Assembly: GCF_019056395.1 (NCBI RefSeq)
Contig: NZ_CP077639.1
Location: 2,792,001 to 2,856,000, forward strand
Reading direction: 5' to 3'
Length of the DNA: 64,000 nt
Source: Terribacillus sp. DMT04
GTDB taxonomy: Bacteria > Bacillota > Bacilli > Bacillales > Amphibacillaceae
Below the pieces are notes generated by a model, which was given only the letters and a program-made list of their open reading frames with translations, did not search any database and was not told where the DNA came from. Shown here one piece after another: positions 16,244 through 25,435 of this stretch. Position 1 is the first letter of the stretch, and each line of letters begins with the position of its first letter. A program made the translations under genes and the position numbers.

Positions 16244-17305
16244 ATGCAGACAACAAATGTTTTGGAGCTGAAAAAGCAGTATGAACAAACACATTTTGAG
16301 CTGTTGAAATTGTTGAACGAACAAGCAAGCTTGAGGCAGCAGCTGAAGGATCTTCCCGAGAATGAGCGCAGCGAAACAAAAAAACTGCTGCTTGCAGAAC
16401 TAAAAGCACAGAATGAATCCGGCGTACTTGGAGATGCTGCGATGGACGCTATCTTTAAAGCTGTTATGCAGGCAAAAACAAAAGAAGAAGAAGCGGAAAG
16501 CAAGCGACCAATGCTCGTCTCCCGCGCTTATAAGAATGAAGACACCGTTATTGATTTGAAAGGCGAAAAAATTGGTACTGGTAAAGCCAGCTTTGTTTTT
16601 GGTCCTTGTTCTGTCGAAAGCTACGATCAGGTAGCCACGGTAGCAGAATCCTTGAAAAACAAAGGGCTGAAATTGCTTCGCGGCGGGGCCTTTAAGCCTC
16701 GTACCTCTCCATACGACTTCCAAGGGTTAGGCGTGGAAGGCTTGGAGATTCTAAAGCGTGCAGCAAATGAATACGACCTGGCTGTTATTAGTGAGATTGT
16801 GACGCCGCATGATATCGAAAAAGCGCTTGATTACGTCGATGTTATCCAAATCGGTGCTCGCAATGCCCAAAACTTTGAATTGCTAAAAGAAGCGGGGCGT
16901 ACGAACAAACCAGTTCTGCTCAAACGCGCTTTATCTGGAACAATCGCAGAATTCATCGCTGCAGCTGAATATGTACACTCAGAAGGAAACGGACAAATCA
17001 TTCTTTGTGAGCGCGGTATCCGCACATATGAGACAGCAACACGCAATACGCTTGATATCTCTGCTGTTCCGATTCTAAAACAAGAGACGCATCTTCCTGT
17101 CATGGTTGATGTAACGCACTCTACTGGCAGAAAAGATATCATGCTTCCGTGTGCGAAAGCCGCTTTAGCTGTTGGAGCAGATGGTGTTATGGCAGAGGTA
17201 CACCCGAACCCAGCTGCTGCACTATCTGATGCAGGTCAGCAAATGGATCTTCCAACGTTCGATACATTCTATAATGAGCTTGCCAGCTTCCAAGGCAAAA
17301 TTTAA
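16244..17305 (+). CDS. aroA: DAHP synthase with degenerate N-terminal chorismate mutase domain
   Basis: A 353-residue AroA(G)-type enzyme making 3-deoxy-D-arabino-heptulosonate 7-phosphate, the first shikimate step. The C-terminal TIM barrel (about 95-350) is intact: [61 protein letters not shown] and AEVHPNP. The N-terminal 90 residues align with the AroQ chorismate mutase domain of B. subtilis AroA but lack its catalytic residues: the first Arg is Lys10, the second is Gln27, the Lys of GKAK is lost and the DPVRE segment is missing. It probably serves as a prephenate/chorismate-sensing regulatory domain. GGAGG precedes the ATG. Confidence 0.93.
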   Translation: MQTTNVLELKKQYEQTHFELLKLLNEQASLRQQLKDLPENERSETKKLLLAELKAQNESGVLGDAAMDAIFKAVMQAKTKEEEAESKRPMLVSRAYKNEDTVIDLKGEKIGTGKASFVFGPCSVESYDQVATVAESLKNKGLKLLRGGAFKPRTSPYDFQGLGVEGLEILKRAANEYDLAVISEIVTPHDIEKALDYVDVIQIGARNAQNFELLKEAGRTNKPVLLKRALSGTIAEFIAAAEYVHSEGNGQIILCERGIRTYETATRNTLDISAVPILKQETHLPVMVDVTHSTGRKDIMLPCAKAALAVGADGVMAEVHPNPAAALSDAGQQMDLPTFDTFYNELASFQGKI

Positions 17306-17310
17306 TGCAG

Positions 17311-17348
17311 CAAGGACCGTCACCAATATGGGACGGTCCTTGTTTATT
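17311..17348. terminator. terminator of aroA
   Basis: CAAGGACCGTC and GACGGTCCTTG arms followed by TTTATTTA. It overlaps the 3' end of the convergent GNAT gene and may also serve it. Confidence 0.75.
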
Positions 17349-18183
17349 TAAAATTGATTGCGCAGCTTTCTGCCACCTGCTTATATCCGATTCTTTGGTA
17401 AAGCTTATTCGGACCATCATTGTCTGCATCCGTAAACAAACAGCAGAAACGCTTTCCATCTTGTAGTAATTTAGCTGACAATTGTCCAACTAGCGCTTGT
17501 GCGTACCCTTGCTGCCGATGTTCTTGCGGCGTAAAAACAGCATTGATTACAATACCGTTCCTGCTTTCTCTCGAACATCCCGCCATACTGACAGGTTGGC
17601 CATCTACCTTCCAAATGTACATTCTCTGCTGTGAAATCAGTCTGCCAATCGTTGCATCTGCTTGCTCTTCTGTTCTCTTTTCTCCCAACTCTTTCCCAAA
17701 TCGTATAAGCCAATCACGCAACAGAGTGAAGTCAGCAGAACGCGCCACTTGTATTTCTCCTTTTGCTTTTCCTGTATTCTCTACGTAATTAAGCTGATAA
17801 ATAAACTGGTTCATATGCAGTTCTGATTGTTTACCGCTCAGCTGATGCCAAGCATGCGCAAATTGCTTTGCTTGCACGATTGGACCAATGACACCTGGAA
17901 GATCTGGCGTTAATGTCTGAACAAATGCCGCCAGTCGCTCTGCATCTGTCTCTTGCCATAACAACCCGTGTGAAATGATGAGACGTTCGCCCTTTATAAC
18001 CAGAAAAACTGTCCTTATCTCTCCAGCTTGTTCTCCGTATCCAAAAGAAGCGCTCATATCCTCCCCATCTGCTATTCTGCGTAAAAGGCCAAGCAGTAAA
18101 TTATTCGCTGCCTCGTGTTGTAATAACAGAGCTTCAACTGCCGCTAACAGGCGGCTTGCATCGTGTTCTTGAATAAAACGCAT
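17344..18183 (-). CDS. GNAT-family N-acetyltransferase
   Basis: A 279-residue two-part protein. The C-terminal GNAT domain (about 140-279) has the acetyl-CoA loop 'FTPQEHRQQGYAQALVGQL' and ends in 'NKLYQRIGYKQVAES', typical of the FR47-like/GCN5 fold. The N-terminal half is a degenerate GNAT-like domain, a common arrangement in B. subtilis proteins of this group. The start at 18183 was chosen because GGAGGG lies 6 bases before it; the reading frame stays open far upstream but without a ribosome site or recognisable sequence. The substrate is unknown. Confidence 0.85.
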   Translation of the reverse strand: MRFIQEHDASRLLAAVEALLLQHEAANNLLLGLLRRIADGEDMSASFGYGEQAGEIRTVFLVIKGERLIISHGLLWQETDAERLAAFVQTLTPDLPGVIGPIVQAKQFAHAWHQLSGKQSELHMNQFIYQLNYVENTGKAKGEIQVARSADFTLLRDWLIRFGKELGEKRTEEQADATIGRLISQQRMYIWKVDGQPVSMAGCSRESRNGIVINAVFTPQEHRQQGYAQALVGQLSAKLLQDGKRFCCLFTDADNDGPNKLYQRIGYKQVAESCAINFK

Positions 18184-18245
18184 TGTCTTCCCTCCAGCTT
18201 GACGAATTGGATGATTATTCCTATTCTTAGTGTAGAGGTGATTAT

Positions 18246-18425
18246 ATGAACAAACAAGATTTGGAAGCAAAATTAGCCGAATTAAAAATGACCTACAGCA
18301 GTGTTTCAGCTGATGCGGATAAGCTGGCTGCAAGCGGAACTGGTGCATCACATATGGAAAAGCAGCTAGAGCAGATGGAAAGAGAGATAAAAACCCTTCG
18401 GCAGCAGCTGCGAAGCTTGGAATAA
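18246..18425 (+). CDS. small SE1832-like coiled-coil protein
   Basis: A 59-residue protein starting MNKQDLEAKLAELK and ending LRQQLRSLE. It is almost entirely two amphipathic helices joined by a Gly/Ser turn (ASGTGASH), the pattern of the SE1832 family of small Firmicute proteins of unknown function. GAGGTG lies 6 bases before the ATG, so translation is credible. It is divergent from the GNAT gene and followed by a hairpin with a T-tract. Family assignment is from memory of the length and motif and should be treated as probable. Confidence 0.72.
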   Translation: MNKQDLEAKLAELKMTYSSVSADADKLAASGTGASHMEKQLEQMEREIKTLRQQLRSLE

Positions 18426-18485
18426 TTCCCAATTTAACGGATATACTACAATACATGCAAAGGTTTTGGATTGTTATTAGAAAAA

Positions 18486-18519
18486 GCGTATAATCTATAT
18501 TATAGATACGCATTTTTTT
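18486..18519 (+). terminator. probable terminator of the small coiled-coil gene
   Basis: GCGTAT/ATACGC outer stem with an inner CTATA/TATAG pairing (a three-base bulge), then seven T. It sits 29-62 bases ahead of the CNNM start, so it could also attenuate that gene. Confidence 0.6.
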
Positions 18520-18547
18520 GCGTTTAGTAAAGGGAGAGATTTTATAC

Positions 18548-19879
18548 ATGAATAGTCCGGATGATCCTGGGAGTCCAGTTATACTCCAGCTTGTATTGAT
18601 TGGTATTTTAACTGCACTGAATGCTTTTTTTGCTGCAGCAGAAATTGCTTTGGTTTCACTGAATAAAAACCGCATTTCACAGCAAGCAGATAATGGCGAC
18701 AAAAAAGCAGCAATGCTAGAGAAGCTAATTGCGGATCCAAGTAAGTTTATTGCGACGATTCAAGTTGGTATTACACTGGCAGGGTTCTTCTCCAGTGCCT
18801 CTGCTGCTACTGGTCTTGCCGACCGGTTTGCTGGCGTGCTGGGAGATATTCCTTATGCACAGCAAATTAGTGTTGTAGTCATTACCATATTGCTGTCTTA
18901 TGTGACACTTGTATTTGGTGAGTTGTTCCCTAAAAGGGTTGCCCTTCAAAACGCGGAGAAGATAGCTAGATTCTCTGTTACGCCGATACTATTTATTAGC
19001 AAGATCGCAATGCCGTTTGTAAAGTTCCTATCCTTCTCCACCAATATGCTCGTTAAAATTACGCGTGTAGGAAACGATGCGGAAGCTGAGAAAGTCTCCC
19101 GTGAAGAGATTAAGCTTCTAGCGCAGACGGGGCAGGAGGAAGGAATTCTGAATGAGGATGAGCTTGGGATGATTAAAGGTGTTTTTGACCTTGATGATAA
19201 GATTGCCCGTGAAATTATGACTCCGCGTACAGATACATTTACACTCAGCATTGATACCCCGCCGAATGAATTGGCGGATATTCTGCTTGAACAAAAGTAT
19301 TCCAGAATACCTGTCTATCAAACAGACAGCGATACAATCGTTGGTATACTGAACATCAAAGACTATTTCAAAGCAGTTCGGGTGCATGGGTTTGACAGCG
19401 TCCGGCTTGAATCGATCTTACGGGAAGCACATTTTGTTCCTGAGACGAAGTACATTGATGATCTGCTGAAGGAATTGCAGCAGACACATAATCACCTGGC
19501 AATTTTAATCGACGAGTACGGCGGTTTCTCCGGAATTGTAACAATGGAAGATATGATTGAAGAGATTGTCGGAGATATCGATGATGAATATGATGAGATT
19601 GAGGGCCAGTTAACACGTATCGATGAAAATACGTATTTAGCGAATGGCTCGCTCCAGATTGATGAATTTAATGACTTCTTCGATACAGATATCGACGTAC
19701 CAAACTTTGATACGATTGCAGGTTTCATACTCGACCGTGTCGGATCTATTCCAGATGAAGATGCAGATACAGTGGTAGAATATGAAAATATGCTTTTCAC
19801 TGTTGAATCCGTCCGCGACAACCGCTTGGAGAAAATTAAAATAGAATTAAAGCGCCCGACAACTGAGGCGACAGTATAA
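18548..19879 (+). CDS. CNNM/CorC-HlyC family membrane protein (hemolysin-like, YrkA/YhdP type)
   Basis: A 443-residue protein with an N-terminal DUF21/CNNM membrane domain (about 10-190; 'LNAFFAAAEIALVSLNKNRI' and 'LVFGELFPKRVALQNAEKI'), a CBS pair (about 200-330; 'IMTPRTDTFTL' and 'RIPVYQ') and a C-terminal CorC_HlyC domain (about 340-430). Such proteins are tied to magnesium export or homeostasis; the hemolysin name is historical. GGGAGAG lies 9 bases before the ATG chosen, while an upstream in-frame codon has no site. It is transcribed alone and followed by a clear terminator. Confidence 0.9.
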   Translation: MNSPDDPGSPVILQLVLIGILTALNAFFAAAEIALVSLNKNRISQQADNGDKKAAMLEKLIADPSKFIATIQVGITLAGFFSSASAATGLADRFAGVLGDIPYAQQISVVVITILLSYVTLVFGELFPKRVALQNAEKIARFSVTPILFISKIAMPFVKFLSFSTNMLVKITRVGNDAEAEKVSREEIKLLAQTGQEEGILNEDELGMIKGVFDLDDKIAREIMTPRTDTFTLSIDTPPNELADILLEQKYSRIPVYQTDSDTIVGILNIKDYFKAVRVHGFDSVRLESILREAHFVPETKYIDDLLKELQQTHNHLAILIDEYGGFSGIVTMEDMIEEIVGDIDDEYDEIEGQLTRIDENTYLANGSLQIDEFNDFFDTDIDVPNFDTIAGFILDRVGSIPDEDADTVVEYENMLFTVESVRDNRLEKIKIELKRPTTEATV

Positions 19880-19887
19880 AACACAAG

Positions 19888-19919
19888 ACTGCCTGTTCTA
19901 TTCAGGCAGTTTTTTAATT
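19888..19919 (+). terminator. terminator of the CNNM gene
   Basis: ACTGCCTG/CAGGCAGT stem, loop TTCTATT, followed by TTTTTAATTTTT. Confidence 0.85.
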
Positions 19920-19994
19920 TTTCTACTAGAAAGCGAACTCGTATGTAATCATGTTATGCTATACCTAACGAGGAATGAAGAAAGGATTTTGAAC

Positions 19995-22112
19995 GTGGAA
20001 GCTACAGCCCAGCAAATACTAAAGGATTATTATGGCTATGACACCTTTCGGGCCGGACAAGCTGATGTGATTGGTCATGTTATGAAGCATCATAATACGT
20101 TAGCAATTATGCCAACAGGCGGCGGTAAATCTATCTGCTATCAAGTGCCAGCTTTACTGAATCAAGGGACAGCCTTAATCATCTCCCCTCTTATTTCCTT
20201 GATGAAGGATCAAGTTGATGCACTGACAGCGATGAACATACCCGCTGCTTATGTTAACAGCACATTAGAAGCTGCCGAAATGGAATGGACGATGCAGCAA
20301 GCGGAACACGGCGCATTCACATTTCTTTACGTCGCGCCGGAGCGTTTGGAAAATCCACGGTTCCTGCAAACGATACGCCATCTCTCGATTAGCTTAGTTG
20401 CATTCGATGAAGCCCATTGTATTTCCCAGTGGGGACATGATTTTCGCCCAAGCTACCGGTCTGCTGTTTCCATTCTGGATAAACTGCCAGAGAGGCCGCC
20501 GGTTATGGCACTCACTGCAACAGCGACACCCCAGGTTGCAGACGATATCCAAAGACTGCTGCAAATCAATGAGGATCACACGGTGCGTACCGGATTTGCG
20601 CGAGAGAATCTGCGTTTTCAAGTAGTAAAAGGAGCAGATAAAGAACGATATATATTTGATTTCATTCAGAAACGAAAGCATGAAACCGGAATCATCTATG
20701 CGCCAACTAGAAAACTAGTTGATCAGCTTTACCAATTTCTTAACCGCCAAGGAGTTAAGACAGCTAGATACCACGCCGGTATGAGCGAAGCAGATCGTCA
20801 GGCAGCTCAATCCTCCTTTATTCAAGATGAGGTAAACGTGATGGTAGCAACAAACGCATTTGGTATGGGCATTGATAAAAGCAACGTGCGCTATGTGCTT
20901 CACTATGCGCTGCCGATGAACATGGAGGCTTATTACCAGGAAGCCGGTCGTGCCGGTCGTGATGGTGAGCCAAGTGATTGTGTACTTCTCTTTTCCGGTC
21001 AAGATGTTCATTTGCTGAAGTTTTTAATCGAGAATTCATCTTCCGATACGCAAGCCGAATATCAAAAACTCCAGCAAATGATGAATTACTGTCATACACA
21101 GTCCTGCCTACAAACGTATATGCTGCATTACTTTAAGGATCCCCATATTCCAGAGGATTGCGGCCGTTGCAGCAACTGCCTTAATGAATTTGAGAAGACA
21201 GATATAACGAAGGAAGCACAGATGGTTCTATCTTGTGTGAAACGCATGAACGAACGCTTTGGTGCCGTGCTCGTAGCTAAAGTGTTAAAAGGATCGAAAG
21301 ACAAACGGATCAAACAGTTTGGCCTTGAAACCCTTTCTACGTATGGGATTATGAAAAATCGTACCGAAAAGGATATTACCCAGTTCATTCACTATCTCTC
21401 AGCTGAAATGATTCTTGCACCGACGGATGATAAATATCCGGTGCTGACTCTAACAGATGAGGCGGTACGCATTCTGAAAGGTGAAAAGAAAGTGATGATG
21501 CAGATTGTCAAAGCTACGGAGACAGCGGAAGCAGATTATGATGAGACGCTTTTCCAGGAGCTGCGGCAATTGCGCAAGGAGCTCGCCCTAGCAGAAGGTC
21601 TGCCTCCATATGTCATTTTCTCGGATGCTACGTTAAAGGAGCTATGCCGGTTGGTACCGCATAGTGAGCGGGAAATGCTGGAGATTAAGGGAATTGGAGA
21701 AAGACGAATGGAACAGTACGGCGAGCAATTCCTCCAGGTACTTGTACAATATGAACAATCGCAAGCTGTTCCAGTACAAACGAAAAAGCCTTTACTGCAA
21801 GAAAAGCAAGATACACCAAGTCATTTGATCAGCTACGAAGCATTCGAACAAGGACGCTCTTTGGATGACATTGCAAAGGACAGAGACCTGACTCCTCTTA
21901 CAGTGAGCAATCATTTATTTAAAGCATATGCTGACGGAAAAGCACTTGATTTAGAGCAGTTCTTTTCAGAAGAACAAGAAACAGCCGTATTGGATGTCCT
22001 GAAGCTGCATGAAGAACTTCCGCGGCTGCGAGAAATAAAGGAACAAATGGACGTGCCATGTGACTACCATGGTATTCGTGCTGTGCTGGTGCATAACGGT
22101 ATATTAGAATAA
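19995..22112 (+). CDS. recQ: ATP-dependent DNA helicase RecQ
   Basis: A 705-residue RecQ. Motif I is PTGGGKS (about 40-46), motif II is DEAH (about 138-141), and the conserved motif is 'QEAGRAGRDGEPS'. Then follow the zinc-binding RQC cysteines (CHTQSC, CGRCSNC), an HRDC domain (about 520-595; 'LPPYVIFSDATLKEL') and a C-terminal helix-turn-helix (about 615-705; 'GRSLDDIAKDRDLTPLTVSNH'). The helicase unwinds 3'-tailed duplexes in recombination and fork repair. The GTG at 19995 was chosen because AAAGGA is 8 bases upstream; longer alternatives put the site inside the coding region. No LexA box is evident. Confidence 0.93.
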   Translation: MEATAQQILKDYYGYDTFRAGQADVIGHVMKHHNTLAIMPTGGGKSICYQVPALLNQGTALIISPLISLMKDQVDALTAMNIPAAYVNSTLEAAEMEWTMQQAEHGAFTFLYVAPERLENPRFLQTIRHLSISLVAFDEAHCISQWGHDFRPSYRSAVSILDKLPERPPVMALTATATPQVADDIQRLLQINEDHTVRTGFARENLRFQVVKGADKERYIFDFIQKRKHETGIIYAPTRKLVDQLYQFLNRQGVKTARYHAGMSEADRQAAQSSFIQDEVNVMVATNAFGMGIDKSNVRYVLHYALPMNMEAYYQEAGRAGRDGEPSDCVLLFSGQDVHLLKFLIENSSSDTQAEYQKLQQMMNYCHTQSCLQTYMLHYFKDPHIPEDCGRCSNCLNEFEKTDITKEAQMVLSCVKRMNERFGAVLVAKVLKGSKDKRIKQFGLETLSTYGIMKNRTEKDITQFIHYLSAEMILAPTDDKYPVLTLTDEAVRILKGEKKVMMQIVKATETAEADYDETLFQELRQLRKELALAEGLPPYVIFSDATLKELCRLVPHSEREMLEIKGIGERRMEQYGEQFLQVLVQYEQSQAVPVQTKKPLLQEKQDTPSHLISYEAFEQGRSLDDIAKDRDLTPLTVSNHLFKAYADGKALDLEQFFSEEQETAVLDVLKLHEELPRLREIKEQMDVPCDYHGIRAVLVHNGILE

Positions 22113-22113
22113 G

Positions 22114-22152
22114 AAAAAGGATTACTGGCTGCAAAGCCGTAATCCTTTTTTT
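22114..22152. terminator. bidirectional terminator between recQ and the second aminopeptidase gene
   Basis: AAAAAGGATTAC and GTAATCCTTTTT arms with a 13-base loop that can pair internally (GGCT/AGCC). T-runs occur on both strands. Confidence 0.85.
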
Positions 22153-22153
22153 G

Positions 22154-23392
22154 TTAATCAAATTTGATTGCCCAGCTTCCGTCACGGAAGACAGGTTCTG
22201 ATGATCCATCTGCGAAAACACCATCAATTGCAAGGTCTGCTGATCCAATCATAAAATCCGTATGCGTTAAGCTGTCATTAACGCCATGCTTATCTAACTC
22301 TTCTTCATTCATGGATGAGCCGCCTTCCAATGTTGTTGGATAGGCTTTTCCTAAGGCAACGTGACAGGATGCATTTTCATCATACAATGTGTTGTAGAAA
22401 ATCAGACCCGATTGGGAAATTGGTGATTCATGCGGCACCAACGCCACCTCACCAAGATGCAAAGCGCCCTCATCTGTTTCCAGCAAGTGCTTCAGCGTTT
22501 CTTGACCTGTTTCTGCTTTATAATCAACAACTTTGCCATCCTTAAACGTAAGCGTAAAGTTATCGATGGTATTGCCATCGTAAATCAGCGGCTTCTTGCT
22601 TGTAACTGTTCCTTCTACTTCATATTTATGAGGCATTGTGAACACTTCTTCTGTCGGCATATTTGGATTGAATTCCGTACCGCCTTCTGTAGTCGAAGAA
22701 CCGCCTTTCCAAATGTGACCTTCCGGCAAGCCAATTGTTAAATCTGTACCTTCGGATGTGAAATGAAGCTTTTTATAGCGCTTTTTGTTTAGTACATCAC
22801 GGGCATGATGCAGCGTTGCATTATGTTCTTTCCATGCTTGTACAGGATCATCCTGATCGACACGGACAATTTTAAAGATAGAATCCCACAGGAGCTGTGT
22901 TGCTTCTTCTGCAGATTTTCCTGGGAAGATTTTCTGTGCCCAAGCATCAGTTGGAATTGTAATGATGGTCCAAGGAATAATGTCATTCATGGTGTACTTG
23001 CGCAGGTGCTGCAATGCTTGTGCTGTTGCCTTCGTTGCCTGCGCCACCTTATTGCCATCCACATCTTTTAAAAGATCCGGATCAGTGGAACGAATTTGCA
23101 GCAAGGCAGCTCCCTTTTTCATGTAATAAGCGCGCTGCTCAATTGCCCAATCTGGAATGTCGGTCAGTTCTTCTTCTGATTGATGTGTATATTTTAAAAG
23201 CGTTAATGTATCATCCGTCCAGTTAATATGTACATCACTGGCTCCTAGTTCGTAAGCGCGTTTGGCGATTAAACGGACAAAATCTGCTCCGCTGATTGGC
23301 GCCATGATGAACAGCGGCTGGTCTTTTTGGATATTAACACCTGTACGCAAGGCGACATCTGCATATTTTTCTAACATTTCTTTCGCTGGCAT
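22154..23392 (-). CDS. M29 family aminopeptidase (AmpS-like), copy 2
   Basis: A 412-residue paralogue of the aminopeptidase at 6884-8128, with the same landmarks ('TGVNIQKDQPLFIMAP', 'EVFTMPHKYEVEGTV', 'NASCHVALGKAYPTT', 'HTDFMIGS'). It differs throughout, so the duplication is old. The start at 23392 was chosen because AAGGA lies 9 bases upstream; the TTG three codons earlier abuts that site. It hydrolyses N-terminal residues in the cytoplasm using one or two divalent metals. There is no operon partner. Confidence 0.9.
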   Translation of the reverse strand: MPAKEMLEKYADVALRTGVNIQKDQPLFIMAPISGADFVRLIAKRAYELGASDVHINWTDDTLTLLKYTHQSEEELTDIPDWAIEQRAYYMKKGAALLQIRSTDPDLLKDVDGNKVAQATKATAQALQHLRKYTMNDIIPWTIITIPTDAWAQKIFPGKSAEEATQLLWDSIFKIVRVDQDDPVQAWKEHNATLHHARDVLNKKRYKKLHFTSEGTDLTIGLPEGHIWKGGSSTTEGGTEFNPNMPTEEVFTMPHKYEVEGTVTSKKPLIYDGNTIDNFTLTFKDGKVVDYKAETGQETLKHLLETDEGALHLGEVALVPHESPISQSGLIFYNTLYDENASCHVALGKAYPTTLEGGSSMNEEELDKHGVNDSLTHTDFMIGSADLAIDGVFADGSSEPVFRDGSWAIKFD

Positions 23393-23473
23393 TGGATTCA
23401 ATCCTTCCCGTTACTCAATTCAGACTATTCTTCCATTCTAGTGAAGTATGAGCAATATAGCACGAAATATGCC

Positions 23474-25366
23474 TTAACTCTTCTGGTTTTCAATTTCTTC
23501 CACAACGAGAGATAACGCTTCCCATCGCTCCATCTTCTCCTCTAACTGCTGTTCCAGTTCCTGCTGTTCTACAAACAGCTGCTGCACGCGCTCGCTGTTG
23601 CTGCCCGCTTCTGTTATCCCTGTTGCGCAAGCTTCTATCCGTTCTTCCAGCTCCGCAATTTCGTCCTCAATCGTATTCCACTCTTGCTGTTCCTTGTACG
23701 ACAGTTTTTGCTTTTTCTTTTCTTGGCGTTCCGGTGCGGGGGCCGTTTTTTGCTGCTGCACTCTCGGCTGCTCCAACATCTTTTCTCTATGCTCACTGTA
23801 ATTGCCGTAAAATGTGGAAACAGCTCCTGCTCCCTCAAAAACAATCAGCTGATCTACAACACGATCTAAAAAGTATCGGTCGTGGGAAACAGTAATAACA
23901 ACACCAGGATATCCATCCAAGTAATCCTCAAGAATACCCAGCGTCTCTGTGTCTAAATCATTGGTAGGCTCATCAAGAAAAAGAACATTTGGCTCTTCCA
24001 TCAGAACACGGAGCAAGTACAATCGTTTTCGCTCTCCGCCAGATAGCCGATGAATATACGTATATTGATGGCTGCGCGGGAAGAGAAATTGCTCGAGCAT
24101 CTGCTCTGCCGTTATAATATCGCCATCTGCGGTTGTGATAACCTCTGCAACTTCCTTAATATAGTCAATGATACGAAGCTGCTGGTTCATATCTTGTTGA
24201 AGCTGTGTATAATATCCAAGCTTCACCGTTTCTCCAGTTTCAACCTCTCCTGCTGTTGGCTGAATTCTGCCGGCAAGTGTATGCAAGAATGATGTTTTTC
24301 CGCTACCATTCGGTCCAATGATGCCGATTCGATCGCCTGGATTGAATAGAAAATCAAAATGACTGAATAAAGGTTTCTCACCAAACTGAACCGTTAGATC
24401 TTTTGCTTCTAACACTTTCTTACCTAACCGTGCAGCCCCAACTTGAAGATTCAGTTCATTGTCTTGGGTCTGGAACTTGGTTTCCTTCATCTCTTCTACT
24501 CGCTGAATTCTTGCTTTTTGTTTCGTCGTCCGTGCTTTAGCACCACGGCGAAGCCACGCAAGCTCCCGGCGAAGTGTGTTTTGATGTTTCTCCTGATCAA
24601 GTAAGGTTTGTGCTTTCCGCTCCGCTTTCTTCGTCAAGTAGGTTTCATAGTTTCCTTCATACCGATAAAGGCTGCCCAGCTCCAACTCGAATATATGACT
24701 GGTAATTCTATTTAAAAAATACCGATCGTGCGTCACTAACAGAAGCGCTCCAGGATAGTTTGGCAAATAACTTTCCAGCCATTCAATTGTTTCATTATCC
24801 AGATGGTTAGTCGGCTCATCCAGAAGCAATAAATCAGCTGGCTGGATGAGCGCTTTCGCTAATGCTACTCGTTTTCGCTGTCCACCTGACAATGTATCGA
24901 CAGAGCTGCTATAATAATTGACACCTAGCTTAGACAATATCGTCTTCGCCTGCGTGCTTGCATCCCAGGCGTCTTCAGCATCCATCTTTGCTTGCAGCTG
25001 GAATAACCGGTTCTGCGTCTTGGTGTCTTCCGGATTTTTCTCCAATGCAGCAATGGCCTCTTCGTATGTACGAATCGTCTCCAGAATAGGGCTCGTTCCA
25101 CTGAATACCTCTTCTAATACTGTCTTTCCTGCTGTAAGTTCCGGTTCCTGCGCTAAATAAGCCAGCTGGAACGTTTTGCTATGGTCAATATCCCCGCTAT
25201 CAGCACCTTCTATACCAGCTAATACTTTTAATAGCGTTGACTTTCCGGTTCCGTTTACCCCGACAAGTCCTATTCGTTCTCTGCTCTCTATATGAAAAGC
25301 AATGCGGTCAAATAGCTGCTTGTCTCCATACGTCTTTGTTAGGTTTTCCACACTAAAAATTCGCAT
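23474..25366 (-). CDS. yfmR: ABC-F ribosome-associated ATPase YfmR (Uup-type)
   Basis: A 630-residue soluble ABC-F protein with two ATPase domains. Walker A motifs are GVNGTGKST and GPNGSGKTS, signatures are LSGGQRKRVALAK and LSGGERKRLYLL, and Walker B motifs are LLLLDEPTNHLD and VLFLDEPTNDLD. A linker (about 240-310) and a C-terminal Uup-like coiled coil (about 540-630, Glu/Gln-rich) follow. Length and segment-by-segment similarity match B. subtilis YfmR, which acts with EF-P to relieve stalled ribosomes. The ATG at 25366 follows AAGGAG by 7 bases. A hairpin lies only 27 bp upstream of this start, leaving no room for a separate promoter. Confidence 0.93.
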   Translation of the reverse strand: MRIFSVENLTKTYGDKQLFDRIAFHIESRERIGLVGVNGTGKSTLLKVLAGIEGADSGDIDHSKTFQLAYLAQEPELTAGKTVLEEVFSGTSPILETIRTYEEAIAALEKNPEDTKTQNRLFQLQAKMDAEDAWDASTQAKTILSKLGVNYYSSSVDTLSGGQRKRVALAKALIQPADLLLLDEPTNHLDNETIEWLESYLPNYPGALLLVTHDRYFLNRITSHIFELELGSLYRYEGNYETYLTKKAERKAQTLLDQEKHQNTLRRELAWLRRGAKARTTKQKARIQRVEEMKETKFQTQDNELNLQVGAARLGKKVLEAKDLTVQFGEKPLFSHFDFLFNPGDRIGIIGPNGSGKTSFLHTLAGRIQPTAGEVETGETVKLGYYTQLQQDMNQQLRIIDYIKEVAEVITTADGDIITAEQMLEQFLFPRSHQYTYIHRLSGGERKRLYLLRVLMEEPNVLFLDEPTNDLDTETLGILEDYLDGYPGVVITVSHDRYFLDRVVDQLIVFEGAGAVSTFYGNYSEHREKMLEQPRVQQQKTAPAPERQEKKKQKLSYKEQQEWNTIEDEIAELEERIEACATGITEAGSNSERVQQLFVEQQELEQQLEEKMERWEALSLVVEEIENQKS

Positions 25367-25392
25367 ATAATCTCTCTCCTTCCCGAACATAG

Positions 25393-25419
25393 AAAAGCCG
25401 CCCGTTCCAGGCGGCTTTT
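25393..25419 (-). terminator. hairpin between pdxK and yfmR, possibly a leaky terminator
   Basis: AAAAGCCGCC/GGCGGCTTTT stem with a 7-base loop. The downstream minus-strand tract is TTTTCTATGTT, a weak T-tract. It sits between two same-strand genes. Confidence 0.65.
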
Positions 25420-25435
25420 CCTTATCCAGACCTGC

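Noticed and set aside
17344-18702. Extended 452-residue version of the GNAT protein
   Set aside because: The extra 173 residues overlap the divergent small coiled-coil gene, look non-coding, and a GGAGGG-preceded ATG exists at 18183.
19925-19995. LexA box upstream of recQ (CGAACTCGTATGT)
   Set aside because: The second half does not match GTTCG; too weak to report.
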